This document shows positions 22,937-34,690 of a stretch of 64,000 nucleotides of DNA, in pieces (position 1 is the first letter of the stretch; every line of letters starts with the position of its first letter). This DNA is from Spirodela intermedia (Eukaryota; Streptophyta; Magnoliopsida; Alismatales; Araceae): assembly GCA_902729315.2 (NCBI GenBank), contig LR746275.1:188501-252500 (forward strand). The letters run 5' to 3'. The notes under the pieces were generated by a model. The model was not told where the DNA came from and searched no databases. It saw only the letters and a program-made list of their open reading frames with translations. The position numbers and the translations under genes were made by a program.

Positions 22937-25674
22937 ATGCATGGAATAATGAGCATATTTATTATGTTATCAATTGAGACATTCATAAAAGTGTTTTAAA
23001 GTGGTTAAGTAAAACTATAAAGCATCATCTAATTTTATGGACTAATATTTCTTGTCAAGCCTCACCATTTTCTTTAAGAGTCTTTATATTTCTCTATTTG
23101 CTAGTTCAATTTGTCCATTGGTTTGTGGATGGTAAAGAGTTACAATCCTATGATTCACACCATTTTTTCTTAATAATTCTCTAAATCAGCGATATGTAAA
23201 ATGACTTCCTTCGTCACTAATAATAGTTTTGGGACAACTAAATCTAGAAAATATGTGACTCTAAACAAACTTCATAACAATCATATGATCATTTCTTTTA
23301 GTAGCAATGGCCTCCACTCACTTAGAAAACTATTCTACAATCAAAATAGGTTGTCAAGGCATCTCATCTTTCTTACCTATATTTACAAATGATTAGCATG
23401 AATATAATGTTTTACAAAAATAATAAGCATCTTTAAATAAAGAAGGCCAAAAGAATCCACATTGCAAAGTTTTTAATGTAATCTTCTTTCCAAAAAAATG
23501 ACCACCGTAATTAGATGCACAACACATTTTCAAGATATTACATCATTCATCCTCTAGTACACATCATCAAAAAATTTGATCTGACCCTAAATAAAATAAA
23601 TCAGGTTCATTCCAAAACATCTTTTGATTTTAGCAAAGAAATAATCACATCCATTTTTTTTCCAAAAATTATAGTAAACGATTTGAAGCTAAAATATTCA
23701 CAATATGAGCATACCATGGATTTTTTTGCTATTGAATTATCAAAATTTGCTTGTTAGGGAATGAACCATGTAAAAGAATAATATCATGCTTTATAGTACT
23801 TAATCTTGACAAACAATCAGCTATGGCATTCTCAATACCTTCCTTATCCTTAATTTCCAAATCAAATTCTTGAAGTAGTAAAATCAATCTCAAGAGACGT
23901 GGTTTGGCATCCTTTTTAGTAAGAAGAAATTTAAGTGCACCATGATCATAATAAATAAAAACTTTTAGATCCTAAAATGTAAGATCTAAATTTTTTTAAT
24001 GCAAACACTACTGCCAATAATTCTTTTTCTATAGTTATATAATTTAATTGAGCATATAAATTATTTTTCTTGCATATAATATTACCATAGGTTTTCTATT
24101 AATTCTTTGCCCTAAAATAGGCCCATTAACTTTATTAGATACATTACATCTAGTTTCAAATGGTACATACCAATTCTGAAACTATAAAATAGGTGCTTCA
24201 ATAAATAATTTCTTAATTAAGTTGAAGGCATGTAAATAAGAGTCATAAAAAATGAATAATGCATCTCTTGTAAAATCCAGCATAACCTAAGGATGAATAA
24301 ATTTATTTAATAGATGTTTGAGGTTGTAATTTATAATACTTTCTGTACACAAATAAACTATGTATTGCTAAAGGAAATAAGAGGGGTACATGTCTCCATA
24401 TATAGATAGAGAGGAAGACAGAGCAAAGTGAGTACTAAGCGACATGAGGAGGCTAACAAGTGTGGGAAGGTGTAAGGCCAAGAGGTGCAGGGAGGTCAAG
24501 AGGCCTATAGTGGGCTTTCCATGCTCACACTTTCAATTTTAGCTCTATCAACTTCTAATTCTTTCTCACTTATCATATGACCCAAGACCACTCTTGTTAC
24601 CATAAAATGACTCTTTTTTAAACTCAAAACTAAATTCTTCTCTACGTATTTTTAAAGAGCCTTTTCTAAATTACGCAAACATTCATCAAAGGAATTCCTG
24701 AATACAAAAAAGCTATCCATAAATACTTTTATATATTTTCTTATAATTTCTGAAAAAATTGAAATCATACAAAGTTGAAAAGTAGCCAATGCATTACAAA
24801 GACTGAAATGAATCCTCTTAAAAGCAAATGTACTAAAAAGAGATGTAAATGTGGTATTTTCTTGATCATCTAAAGAAATAAAAATCTGAATATAACCTGA
24901 ATATCCATCTAAGAAAAAAAAATATTTTTGACTTGCTAACTTTTCTAAAATTTGATCCACAAAATGATAAAGCAAAATGGTCCTTTTTAGTTTCTGTATT
25001 TAATTTCCCATAACTAATGCAAACTTTTCAACTAGTGATTAGTTTTATTTGCATTCTTCTCCTTTTAATTTTTTATTATTGTCAATCTAGATTTTTTGGA
25101 GCCATTGGATAAGGCTCACCCACTTGCCATCTGAAATTGGATAAATAAAGTCAACATGAAACAATTTCATAATTTCATTCTTCACTACCTCTATATTTAA
25201 ATTTAATCTTCTTTCAAGATGTCTACTAGGTTTAGCTACTTCTAAATAGATATGATGTGTGCATATATCTATATTTATTCCCTTCAAATCAGCTCTCTCT
25301 CAACCAATTACATTTTTACATTTCCTCACAAGTCCAAGTAGTCTCATTTCCTAATATTTCTCCAAATCTGCAGCAATAATTATAGAAAATAATTGATTTG
25401 TTATAAGAATGGATGTTTATATTTATTAGGTAATTCTTTAAACTTTAATTTAGGACTAAATATATTTTTATTATGATTTTCCGTCAATCCAAAAAGTTCT
25501 TCTAATTTTTTTATTTTTTGAACTTCTTCTAATATTCCTCAAAATCGCTCTTGAGATTCTTAAAAATCCTATAAAAAAAATTTTCCCTAATTGTCAAACT
25601 ATTTCTATAAATCAAATCTATCTTTTAACTATTACATGCATCATAATTAAAAGTAATTTTTAAAAATCTTGAAT

Positions 25675-25692
25675 GGCAATGGTACCAAAATT
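25675..25692 (-). other. Primer binding site of gypsy copy B
   Basis: Directly after the LTR end (TTTAGACA on the minus strand) the sequence reads AATTTTGGTACCATTGCC. TGGTACCATTGCC differs from the tRNA-Asp primer site TGGCGCCGTTGCC only at bases that were CpG positions. Confidence 0.7.
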
Positions 25693-26936
25693 TGTCTAAA
25701 TTTTTTCTATCATTGTAAAAAACCTTCAGCAAATTTAAAATTTATAAATATTATAAAATAAGTAAATTAAGAAATATTTAATTTCATAGGGCTTTCCTAT
25801 GTTAGACACAAGGAAAATAAAAAAGTTAGTTATATTTATGATTTCCAATTGATTGATTATTTTTTTAGAATTTTTTCACTGTGAAAATTAATTAAAAAAT
25901 AAAATATATTAAATTAGGGATTATGATGTCAAAAGATGTCATCTTGTGATGAAAACCTCTAAATTTAAGGCATTGGAAATACATTGGCTCCTCTTTCTCA
26001 AAATCAAAGTGAAAATAGTTCAAATTAAACTTTGATTTCAAAAGAGAAATTATTCATAACATGATGTAGCACTAATTTGAACTATTTATAAATATAAAAA
26101 ATCAAGTTTTACAGAAAAATAGGCAGAATGAGCGTCGATTGAAATTTCTACCCAACTTTGATTGATTGTGTAGGCATGGTGCACGAAGTAGATTCCTACA
26201 CAATCTTCAGTTGATGAACGTCAATCCCAAAAACTGTCACTTGTTGGAATCGATCAATGGTGGTGGTTCAACTCCAAGCATGCTGTGACATCCAGAGACG
26301 GATCTTCGAAAGAAATTCTTAACAATTTATATCAAGCAAAGAATGGAACGAGTTCATGGATGAATTTTAACTTTTGTAGTGGCTCAATTAGAGAGAAATC
26401 GAGAAGAAATCTATTGTTTGTATCAGATGGATGCTTTTGAAAAATTCGACATTTGTCGCCATTGTCGGAGAGTGATCGTGGTTAAAATTGTGATAGATGA
26501 TTGAAGATTCTCCACTCTTCTTCCCCATAATTTTTCCTTCTTGTGCATTATTTTTGTTGATTTTGTCGAATCATCCATTGTAATTATCATTCTATTTGTT
26601 ACATCTACTGTTGACATAGAAAATCTAAAAAAGAAATTAATATCATATTATTATTATTATTATCATAATAAGCTCATAAAAGTTCAAGAAAAATTTATAA
26701 AAATTTGGAATTAATATAGAAGCATTTTGATAATAATAATAATGATCATTGGTAAAACCTCTCAAAATATTTCATGGTCAATTTCAACAAGTAATTTTTA
26801 GAAAGTAATAACAAAATCATATAAATAATTTTAATGTTATTTTTCTATATTAAAGTAATTTCCAAATATTTATGAATAATTAAATAATAATCATAAAATA
26901 TTAAGTATTTTATCATATAATAAATGAGAGTCATTA
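25693..26936 (-). repeat. Right (5') LTR of gypsy copy B
   Basis: Starts TGTCTAAAT and ends GAGTCATTA (originally TCA). It aligns with 17301-18461 at many scattered substitutions, indicating an old insertion, and carries an ATT microsatellite near 26650-26670. Confidence 0.85.
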
Positions 26937-27640
26937 GACAGCAAGATCAAAATTGATTTGGATATCAATGAAAAATCAGTTGATTATAATAACTAAGAGG
27001 TGTATGATATAATCACTCCTATATTCGTCAAGAATAAGATTATACATAATTTTTAGTATGTTTATTTGTTATTTCAAAGCGATCTAAAGAAATCACACAG
27101 CTATTATAAAGAGGATACTTAGATAAATTGCAGGCACATCTGATTTGGAACTTTGCTTTCCAAAATACTGTGACATAAACTAAGTGGCATAAAGTGACCT
27201 GACTTCACTAGAACTATTAGAAAAAGTATTTAATTTTTGGAGGATGTCTAATTTCATACACATTGAAGCAATAGGCCACTATTGCAGTGTCAATAGTAGA
27301 AGCTAAATACACGGCTGCTGGTTTATGTTGTACATAGGTCTTATGGCTTAAAACTCAACTAAAGAAAACTTCAATTAGAAAAAAATGTCATAATTTGTGA
27401 AAACATGGCGCCATTAATTTTGCAAAAGGTCTCATTATTCATTATAGAACAAAGCATATAGGTGTCAAGCATTATTTTATTTAGGATAATGTAAATAAAA
27501 ATGATTTTATTTTTAACTTTAATGAAACTCAATTTCAATTAGCCAATATTTTTAGTAAACTATTAAGTACAGAAAGATAAAAGAACTTTAGAAGGGAAAT
27601 TGAAATCTGCAGCTCACAAAAGGTATGTAATGTGAACTAA
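26937..27640 (+). mobile_element. Ty1/copia retrotransposon, right part (RNase H)
   Basis: This continues the polyprotein interrupted at 17300. Translation resumes with 'KIKIDLDINEKSVDYN' and runs to 'SIVEAKYTAAGLCCT' and 'VLWLKTQL'. 'IHYRTKHIGVKHYFI' and 'FNETQFQLANIFSKLLS' follow, the usual end of the copia RNase H domain. Stops are frequent. Together with 16400-17300 it forms one split element. Confidence 0.85.
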
Positions 27641-29799
27641 CTTCACACTCTAAAATATGTTAATAACCTGAAGCTATCTATCATTTTTATGCTAAAAACT
27701 TAGTCTAATTTTTTTTAAAAACTGTAGCTACTTAAGACTAACTTTGAATTAAAGTTTGAAAAAAGTGATAGTCTATGTTATTGACTGAGCAAGGAACTTG
27801 ATTCAAATCACACAATCTATGATCAAATATTAGAAGATAAATTCAAAAATTAGAAAAAGAAAGTGACTAGTATAAAATGCAGAAATAAAAGTGAAAGGAA
27901 AATGTTAGAAGAAAATCAGAACCGTCATCTAAATATGGTTTCAAGACCCTCATTCTTGGGTAATGACTGTTATGGGAAAAATAAATCATAGATTCTCTAC
28001 TCAATTTTTCATTTTGGTCAAAACTGTTTTTTTGTTTTACCTAATCTCTACTGTAGTTAATTGAATTCACCGTTTTCAAGTAATAAAGAAAAATGCTTAA
28101 ATTAGTTGTGATGAAGTATAGACATTTGATTTCATATTCCCAAGAGTGACCAGGTCCAAGTCATACTCTAATCTTTAATAGCTATGATCTTTTGTGAATG
28201 TCAATTGAGCTGCTATTAGTTCTGAACTATGAGTTTTGAATTGACAACTATCCCTTATAAAAATCTAGTTCAAGCCATTCCACATTACTTGATAGCCTCC
28301 TGTAGAACTCGAGCTATTTCCTAGAGTCATCGCCTGTCAAGGTAGATACATGAATTTCTATACAAAATCGCTACTTTATTTTGAAAGCAATCATAAGTTC
28401 CTACTATTATCATGACTCCTTTCTTTTCAAGAACCCCTCTTCATCATAATCCTTAATCTTATCCTCATTTACATCTTTTAAACATGTCTAGAACATCAAA
28501 CTCAAATGGCTTCATTTGTTTGTCATCAAGATCAACAAATAACCCACTAAGAAACAAAAATTTGCCTAGAAGAAATTATCATTTCAGATTTAGACGAGGG
28601 AACTCATTCAGAAAAATATCATTCAGTCAACAGATAGAAACTTCAAAACTACCCATTGTATGTTACCTCTATGAATCTAAGATCAAAGCTCATAACTCAA
28701 CTCACAAATCTATTGATGCCACTTAATTACTGTATAATAAATAACTCTAGGAAAAATAATAAAACTAAAACAAAAACCTAGTTTAAGATTTTTTAAGTAT
28801 TTCAAAAATATATATTAATTATAATTCGATAAGATCAAAAAATATTTTCATTTTTTCAAGTCAATCATCTTACTATCAAGCCTCCACTTGCTCCTCTAAT
28901 TCGATTACTATTCTTAACTTGACTTCTTATTAAAAAAGCTATTCACTATCAAACTAAAAGACAATCAATATCTATCTAGGGATTAAGATAATATCAAATC
29001 TACTTTCAAAAAAATATAAAAGCTATTTTTTATGAAGACAAAATTTATTCAAAAAATTATAAAAAAGAGAAATTTGGGTGCTAATGTTAGCACCTAGAGA
29101 AAAAGGATTCAATCGAAAACTAATTTCTGTCTAACAATTCTTACATGAGCTATTACAATAATTTAATCAATCAAATTAAGATTTTTAAAAGTCAAAATAA
29201 TTATAATTGACTAAAAAAGAGTTTCAAAACTTAAAATCTTGTTAATTTAAAGAATAATTAAGTTTAAAATAGGAAAGATAAGAGTTCTAGTATTGCAATG
29301 TTGATCATCTAAATTCTGAGCATTTAGGAGGATTTTTGTGCAATGTCTATGCCCCAAAGACTCTCCTTAGACATTCACAACATGGGCAATCTATAGATCC
29401 TCTTGCAAAGTCAAGAATTTGATGAAATGAGTTGATGAAGCATCTCCAACAGCTATCACCCAGCAAAATAAAAGTTTGGCAGTGTTTGAATCTTCAATGG
29501 TTGTCACTTGACAAATATAAGTTAGGTTGAGCTAGAATGTATTTCAAGGAGCTTCTTCCTCAAGTCTATTTAGTGAGAGGATGCTTGTATCATATTTAGA
29601 TTACTCTTGAGAGGCAATGACTCATCTCCTAACAAATCATATTATTATTGACAATGGTGTGTTCATTGATCAAAAAATAATGATTTCGTCAATGAATTCA
29701 TAATCTTCTTATTCATAATCCTTCATCAGTTGGTAACAATACTTCATGAATCACATTAGTAACATTTTCCTTGATGATTGAGTGATTCAGGCGACTTAA
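27641..29799. other. Unassigned AT-rich DNA, possibly the copia 3' region
   Basis: No gene is supported. The sequence could include the 3' non-coding part and LTR of the split copia element, but no matching upstream LTR was found. An 80-residue frame at 28484-28726 (+) is basic and serine-rich with no recognised domain. Confidence 0.4.
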
Positions 29800-30490
29800 T
29801 CATTGACCAGTGCTCTATAGGAACCTTTGATCTAGTGACATCATTAGTGCATTTTCTTCTTATAATCTAAGGGCATTTTAGGTATTAATATGCTTAAACT
29901 TTGCTAGGAAGCATCAGCATGGTTTTAGACCCACACTGGTTGTTTCCTAATATTTGAGATGAATATATGTCTGTACCATCTCCTTAGTCAATTGCCCTCC
30001 CCTAGGGAGAGGGCCCCACGAAATCAAGTGATCCACCCCCACATACACACGTGTATGAGCACCCCTTGTCCCATGCTTAGCTGGCCACCACCGATGTAGA
30101 AAGGGAGTGATGCACATGTGCTCTATGTGGGTTTTTAGCCACTCAAGGGACTAGCTTGTGGCTCCCCTAATTGTGCTTCCGACCCACATGCACCCTCTAG
30201 GTCAGCTATTGGGTCTTGGTTGGCTAGCGAGTCCCCCTTTTTTCCTATTTTTTCTATTTATTATATTTCTATTTATTTTATCTCAAAAATATGAACATAA
30301 AAATTATATAAACACACACAAATCACATATTAGCTAAAATATGAAAACCCCCTTTTAATTATTTAATATAAATATATATTTATTTATCATGAGTTAATTC
30401 ATAAAATAAATATCTAAACCATTATTAACTCATAATAATAAACATTTATTACCTACTTTTATTATGTTAGGAAAAACAAGATGGTTGTCA
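29800..30490 (+). repeat. Dispersed repeat unit R1
   Basis: Includes TTTTAGGTATTAA, then the phrases GTCCCATGCTTAGCTGGCC, TTAGCCACTCAAG and GTGCTTCCGACCCAC, and ends in AT-rich sequence with TCATGAGTTAA. A second direct copy starts right after it and an inverted copy lies near 33.1-33.5 kb. Probably an LTR. Confidence 0.7.
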
Positions 30491-30499
30491 TTCATCACC

Positions 30500-31050
30500 A
30501 TAGTATGTCAAATCTATCCAAAAGTTACATCATAATGGTGTCTCCTTCTCATAAACAAGTGGTAGTTTAGGTATTAAAATCATTGAAAACCTTCTAAGAA
30601 GCTATGACGTCAATTTAGTCTCACATTGATTATTTTTTGAGCTTTGAGCCTTATATATAATAACACAAGATTTTTTGATCAATAAGCCTCTCTCTCGTCT
30701 ATGTATAATCACTCCTTGCCCCATGCCTAGTTGGCCATTAGTGACATAGAAGGGAAATGACACACACATGTCCCCTACCAGTCCTTAGCCACTCAAGTTC
30801 CCTGCTCACGGCTCTACCTAAGTGTGCTTCTAACCTACTTGCAAGCCCAACTAAAAACATGATTTTTTTATTTTATTTTTTTACCTTTATTTATATTTAA
30901 AATATGATTATAAAAATTATATAAATTTATATAAAATCACATAATTAGCTCAAAATTCACATTAACCAACTAAAAACCACTTTTTAGAATTATTTATCAT
31001 AAGTTAAGACTTAAATATATTATTAATTAATTATTAACTCATGATAATGA
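30500..31050 (+). repeat. Dispersed repeat unit R2 (direct copy of R1)
   Basis: Aligns in order with R1: TAGTTTAGGTATTAA, GCCCCATGCCTAGTTGGCC, TTAGCCACTCAAG, GTGCTTCTAACC and the AT-rich tail with CATAAGTTAA. No coding domain lies between R1 and R2, so these are adjacent LTR-like copies rather than the ends of one full element. Confidence 0.7.
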
Positions 31051-33119
31051 AGACTTATCGATTAACAAGGATAGAATCCAAAATACATGCTCAAATTTAA
31101 AGCTATAGTGATCAATAATCATTAGGCATTCAAGAAACTTAACTCTCTATTTCAAAGAAAGAAAAATTTTCAATCTTGTAGAAAATTATAAAATCTAAAA
31201 TATCTCTTTCTTAAAACATTTACTAATATTGACTGTAGACTTTTTAGCTCTATATGAGCATGTTGCTTTTGAGAATCTAGCATGATAAAGCTATTAATTG
31301 GATAAACAACTTACTATTACTTTTAGTTAATACATGAGAAATATTTAATCATAGCTCTATATTGAATCAATATTATTAAAGAACTAAAAATAATAATGAT
31401 GAATACATAAAAAGGAATTCAAGGAATGAATAATAATCCCACTCTATTTAATTCTAAAATTTGAAGAATTTTACTGAATATGATTATTATTCTGCATATT
31501 TTTGTGAGAATTATAGATATTAATAGAAACCACCACATTATTTTTTTAATACTAATGAATATCTTATAAAGAAATATTTTAAATATTTGTATCAATAAAG
31601 CTATGATTCTTAAATATCAAAATTGAGATTGAATGTATCTAGTTGATGATCATAGTTTATTTGAGGTAATTCAAATAAGGTTTGATTATCAAATAATTAC
31701 TTTCCTTCTAGATGTGTTTTCAGTTCCATTTTTGTGATAAAACATATTTTATTAGATTTGATCGAATCAGTAACATTTAGATACATATGTTGGTGCTTAA
31801 AACTAATATTTATTTTCCCAAGAGGATGTGCAACCCTTAGAGGATATGTCATATTGATTTCAAGTAATTCAAATTTATATCTATTTTCGAATTTTAATTT
31901 TGAGAGATGGTAGAAAATAAGAGAACTTTTTTATATCATTTATCTATAAATTCAGTACATCTACAGTGGATAAAGTGTTATGAATATCACCTCTAGGCTC
32001 TCTATACCCTTGAGAGCCTAGTCAATATTTGTATAGAATATTATTTTAATGTTTTAGAGGAATTATCATTGGTCAAACAATACAGAACACTGAATTGATG
32101 AACCATTTTTAGGCAATTAATAGTCTTCCTCGACTAAATGAAAGTGACAATCTTCCATCAATAGCCACTATCCATAAAAGAAGAGGATAACAATTATATG
32201 GAAAATTTGTGATTAAATTTTGTAATCAATCAATGAGAGTTGAACCCATTAATCATATATTGCCCACCTAGAGTCATGAATCTGTTAGAGAATTTTAAGG
32301 TGAAATCCTATTGGAGTAAAATGTGATAGTCATGAGATGTAATTGGGAATAATCGAAAAAATGAGACCCAAGAAAAAAGTTTTTTTCTTGAAGAGTAGAC
32401 ATAGGTAGAAGCCAACTACTTCAAAAACTCTTAAGTTTCATACCCCTAAGGTATGAAATTTTTGTAGGACTTGAGACTTGAAGCAGAACATCAAAAACCT
32501 TTAAAATATTTTATTAGAGTCAAAATTAGAAAATAATCAAACCTTTAAATGCAGCCCATAATTCTACAAGTAATAACTTAACCCCACACATAAGTAAGAA
32601 ATTTTTTCAAGTGTAAATCACATGGTCAACACTTTGTGGCATAACATGAAAGTGAGTTGTCTCTAAACCACTATTATTTAATAAATCAAAAGATGTATTT
32701 TCGAAGAATAAGATGGACATATTCATCAACAAATTAGATTATCAATTGTGAGAAATTACTGTGAATAGAAAATTTGAAGTAAACAAGGATGGAGATGTAA
32801 AACAACATAGGAAGATCTTTTGCCTAAATTTTAGAACTAGAAATGTTTTGATTAGGAAGTCAAATGCCAACGAACTTAATAGAGCAAAGACTTTTGAACT
32901 AGGAAAGGGAATATGAGATAGAATATAGGTGATTCATAAAGGAAACACACAAATCATGGAGTTTATGATTTCTCTCCTAATTTATAAATACGATGTGTAT
33001 TATGAATGAGAATGAAATAATTTCTAAACTATTTCATGGGTTTATGAATATTCTAAATGGTCTAAAAAATCTAGAGAGAACTTATCACTTAGCTAATTTG
33101 ACTTGGAAGATCTTGATGT
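31051..33119. other. Unassigned AT-rich DNA
   Basis: About 2 kb of low-GC sequence with no frame longer than chance and no recognised domain. It lies between direct repeats R1/R2 and inverted copy R3, so it may be the gutted interior of the element they bounded. Confidence 0.4.
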
Positions 33120-33545
33120 CTAATCAATTTTCATTATTATGAGTTAATAATTTATTAATAATACATTTTAAGCCTTAATTCATAATAGATAGGCTTATAT
33201 TTATATTAAATTGAGAAAATTAGTTTTTAGTTGATTAATGTGATTTTTTATTAATTATGTGAATTTATATGATTTTTATAAAGATACCTTTGAGATAAAA
33301 TGATAATAAATATAAAAAATAGAAAAGAGGGACCCGTTGGCCAGTTGGGCCTACTAGTAGGTCAGAGACATAGTCAAGGAGGCACAAGCTAAGGGACTTG
33401 AGTGGCAAAAAACCCACACATAGCACATGTGTGTCACTCCCCTTCCACATCATAGGGGCCAACTGGTCATGGGGTAAAGAGTGTTCATACACAATTGTGT
33501 ATCTAGTGGCAAACCACTGGGTGACAATTGTCAAAGATGATTCAA
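33120..33545 (-). repeat. Dispersed repeat unit R3 (inverted copy of R1/R2)
   Basis: On the minus strand it repeats the R1/R2 order: TACCCCATGACCAGTTGGCC, TTGCCACTCAAGTCCC, then an AT-rich tail with TTAACTCATAATAAT. Copies differ at many positions. Confidence 0.65.
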
Positions 33546-34690
33546 CGACCTACTTTATTAATTTCTAGACTTCACATGAAGATCTAAAAATTGTCTAAAT
33601 AGTCCATGTCCAAAAAGAGTTTCTAAGTCTATGGACATTGTTTGATAATCCTCATGAACACAAAATTCTAATGATCACTATCGTAAAGCCAAAACTCTAT
33701 CTATCATGTTTTAAACTTGTTTTTGTCTTCATTTAGTGGTAATTTATGTGATTTCAAGTTTTGAAACTATTCTTGATTCAATTACGATTCTTTTGACTTT
33801 TACATGTCTTAATTTAACCAATCAAAACTTTTGTAATCGCTTACATAAGAGTCAACAGGTGGAATTCTTTCTCTGCCTGATTTGCATTTGTTGGGGCACT
33901 AACATCATCCTGATTTTTACATCCTTATTTTCTAAAAAAAATTAAATATATTTTATATTAATTATTTAGTCTAAAAATCATAAAAGAGTATATTTCTTTA
34001 TAAATTTTTTGAAATATTACTAGATATTATCTTACATCTCTATGATCAACCTAGAAATTCCTTATTATTTTCGAAACATTTTATGAAATTATAATTAATT
34101 TATTTTAAAAAACTATTTTTTAAAATTTTAATATTAGTGTTTTTAGTTTAATAAATTTTAAATTTGTGTGATTTATTATACAACGACTAAGTCATGTCAC
34201 TAGATAAGGGTATGAGTGTATTTATTTAACTCCCTCTCATGTAGGTGGGCAATTAACAAAGATTCGAATCTCATTATAGTCAAAATTCATATTTTATCTC
34301 ATTAAATTGAGATTTTCTTGTAAAATGTCAATCAATGATTAAGTCACCAAAATTAATGTTTTATCTCATTAAATTGAGATTTTCTTGTAAAATGTCAATC
34401 AATGATTAAGTCACCAAAATTATTAAATCATCAATAAAAATATCGTCAATATGATTCATGGAGCATCATTACCAACTAAAAAATGATTTTGTATAAAAAG
34501 ATCAAAAATTTATTGAAGAAATTATCTTTGATTAATTAATGAATGAGCCGTTGAGATGAAGCTCTATTAGCTGAAGCCCACAGAATGGAGGGAAGACTTT
34601 ACTTGCTCAAGGTCAATGTCATAAATCATTGTCTGATCACAAAAGGAGAAGAAAATTCAAGTTAGATGTGGCATTCTCGATTTAGCCACT
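33546..34690. other. Unassigned AT-rich DNA before the copia element
   Basis: No gene is recognised. It contains the 67-bp tandem duplication listed next. The last few hundred bases may be the degraded gag end of the copia element that follows. Confidence 0.4.
34292..34425. repeat. 67-bp tandem duplication
   Basis: 34292-34354 and 34359-34421 are identical as read (offset 67), each starting TTTTATCTCATTAAATTGAG and ending AAGTCACCAAAATTA. The perfect match in an otherwise decayed region points to a recent duplication. Confidence 0.9.

Larger units (their letters stand above)
17301..26936 (-). mobile_element. Ty3/gypsy retrotransposon copy B with two LTRs, nested in copia
   Basis: Two same-orientation terminal repeats (17301-18461 and 25693-26936) flank a minus-strand interior. 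Reading leftward after the right LTR: a primer-binding-site-like motif, then pol. Gag and protease are absent. Broken pol frames give reverse transcriptase (about 25290-24500; 'YPISDGKWVS', 'YFFFLDGYSGYIQI', 'FMDSFFVF'), RNase H (about 24300-23830) and integrase (about 23700-22960 and 21430-21010). A 3' non-coding region and a polypurine tract precede the left LTR. The full span is 9.6 kb, or about 7.0 kb without its two internal insertions. Candidate target-site duplication: AATAG (17296-17300) and GACAG (26937-26941), differing by two transitions. Confidence 0.88.
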
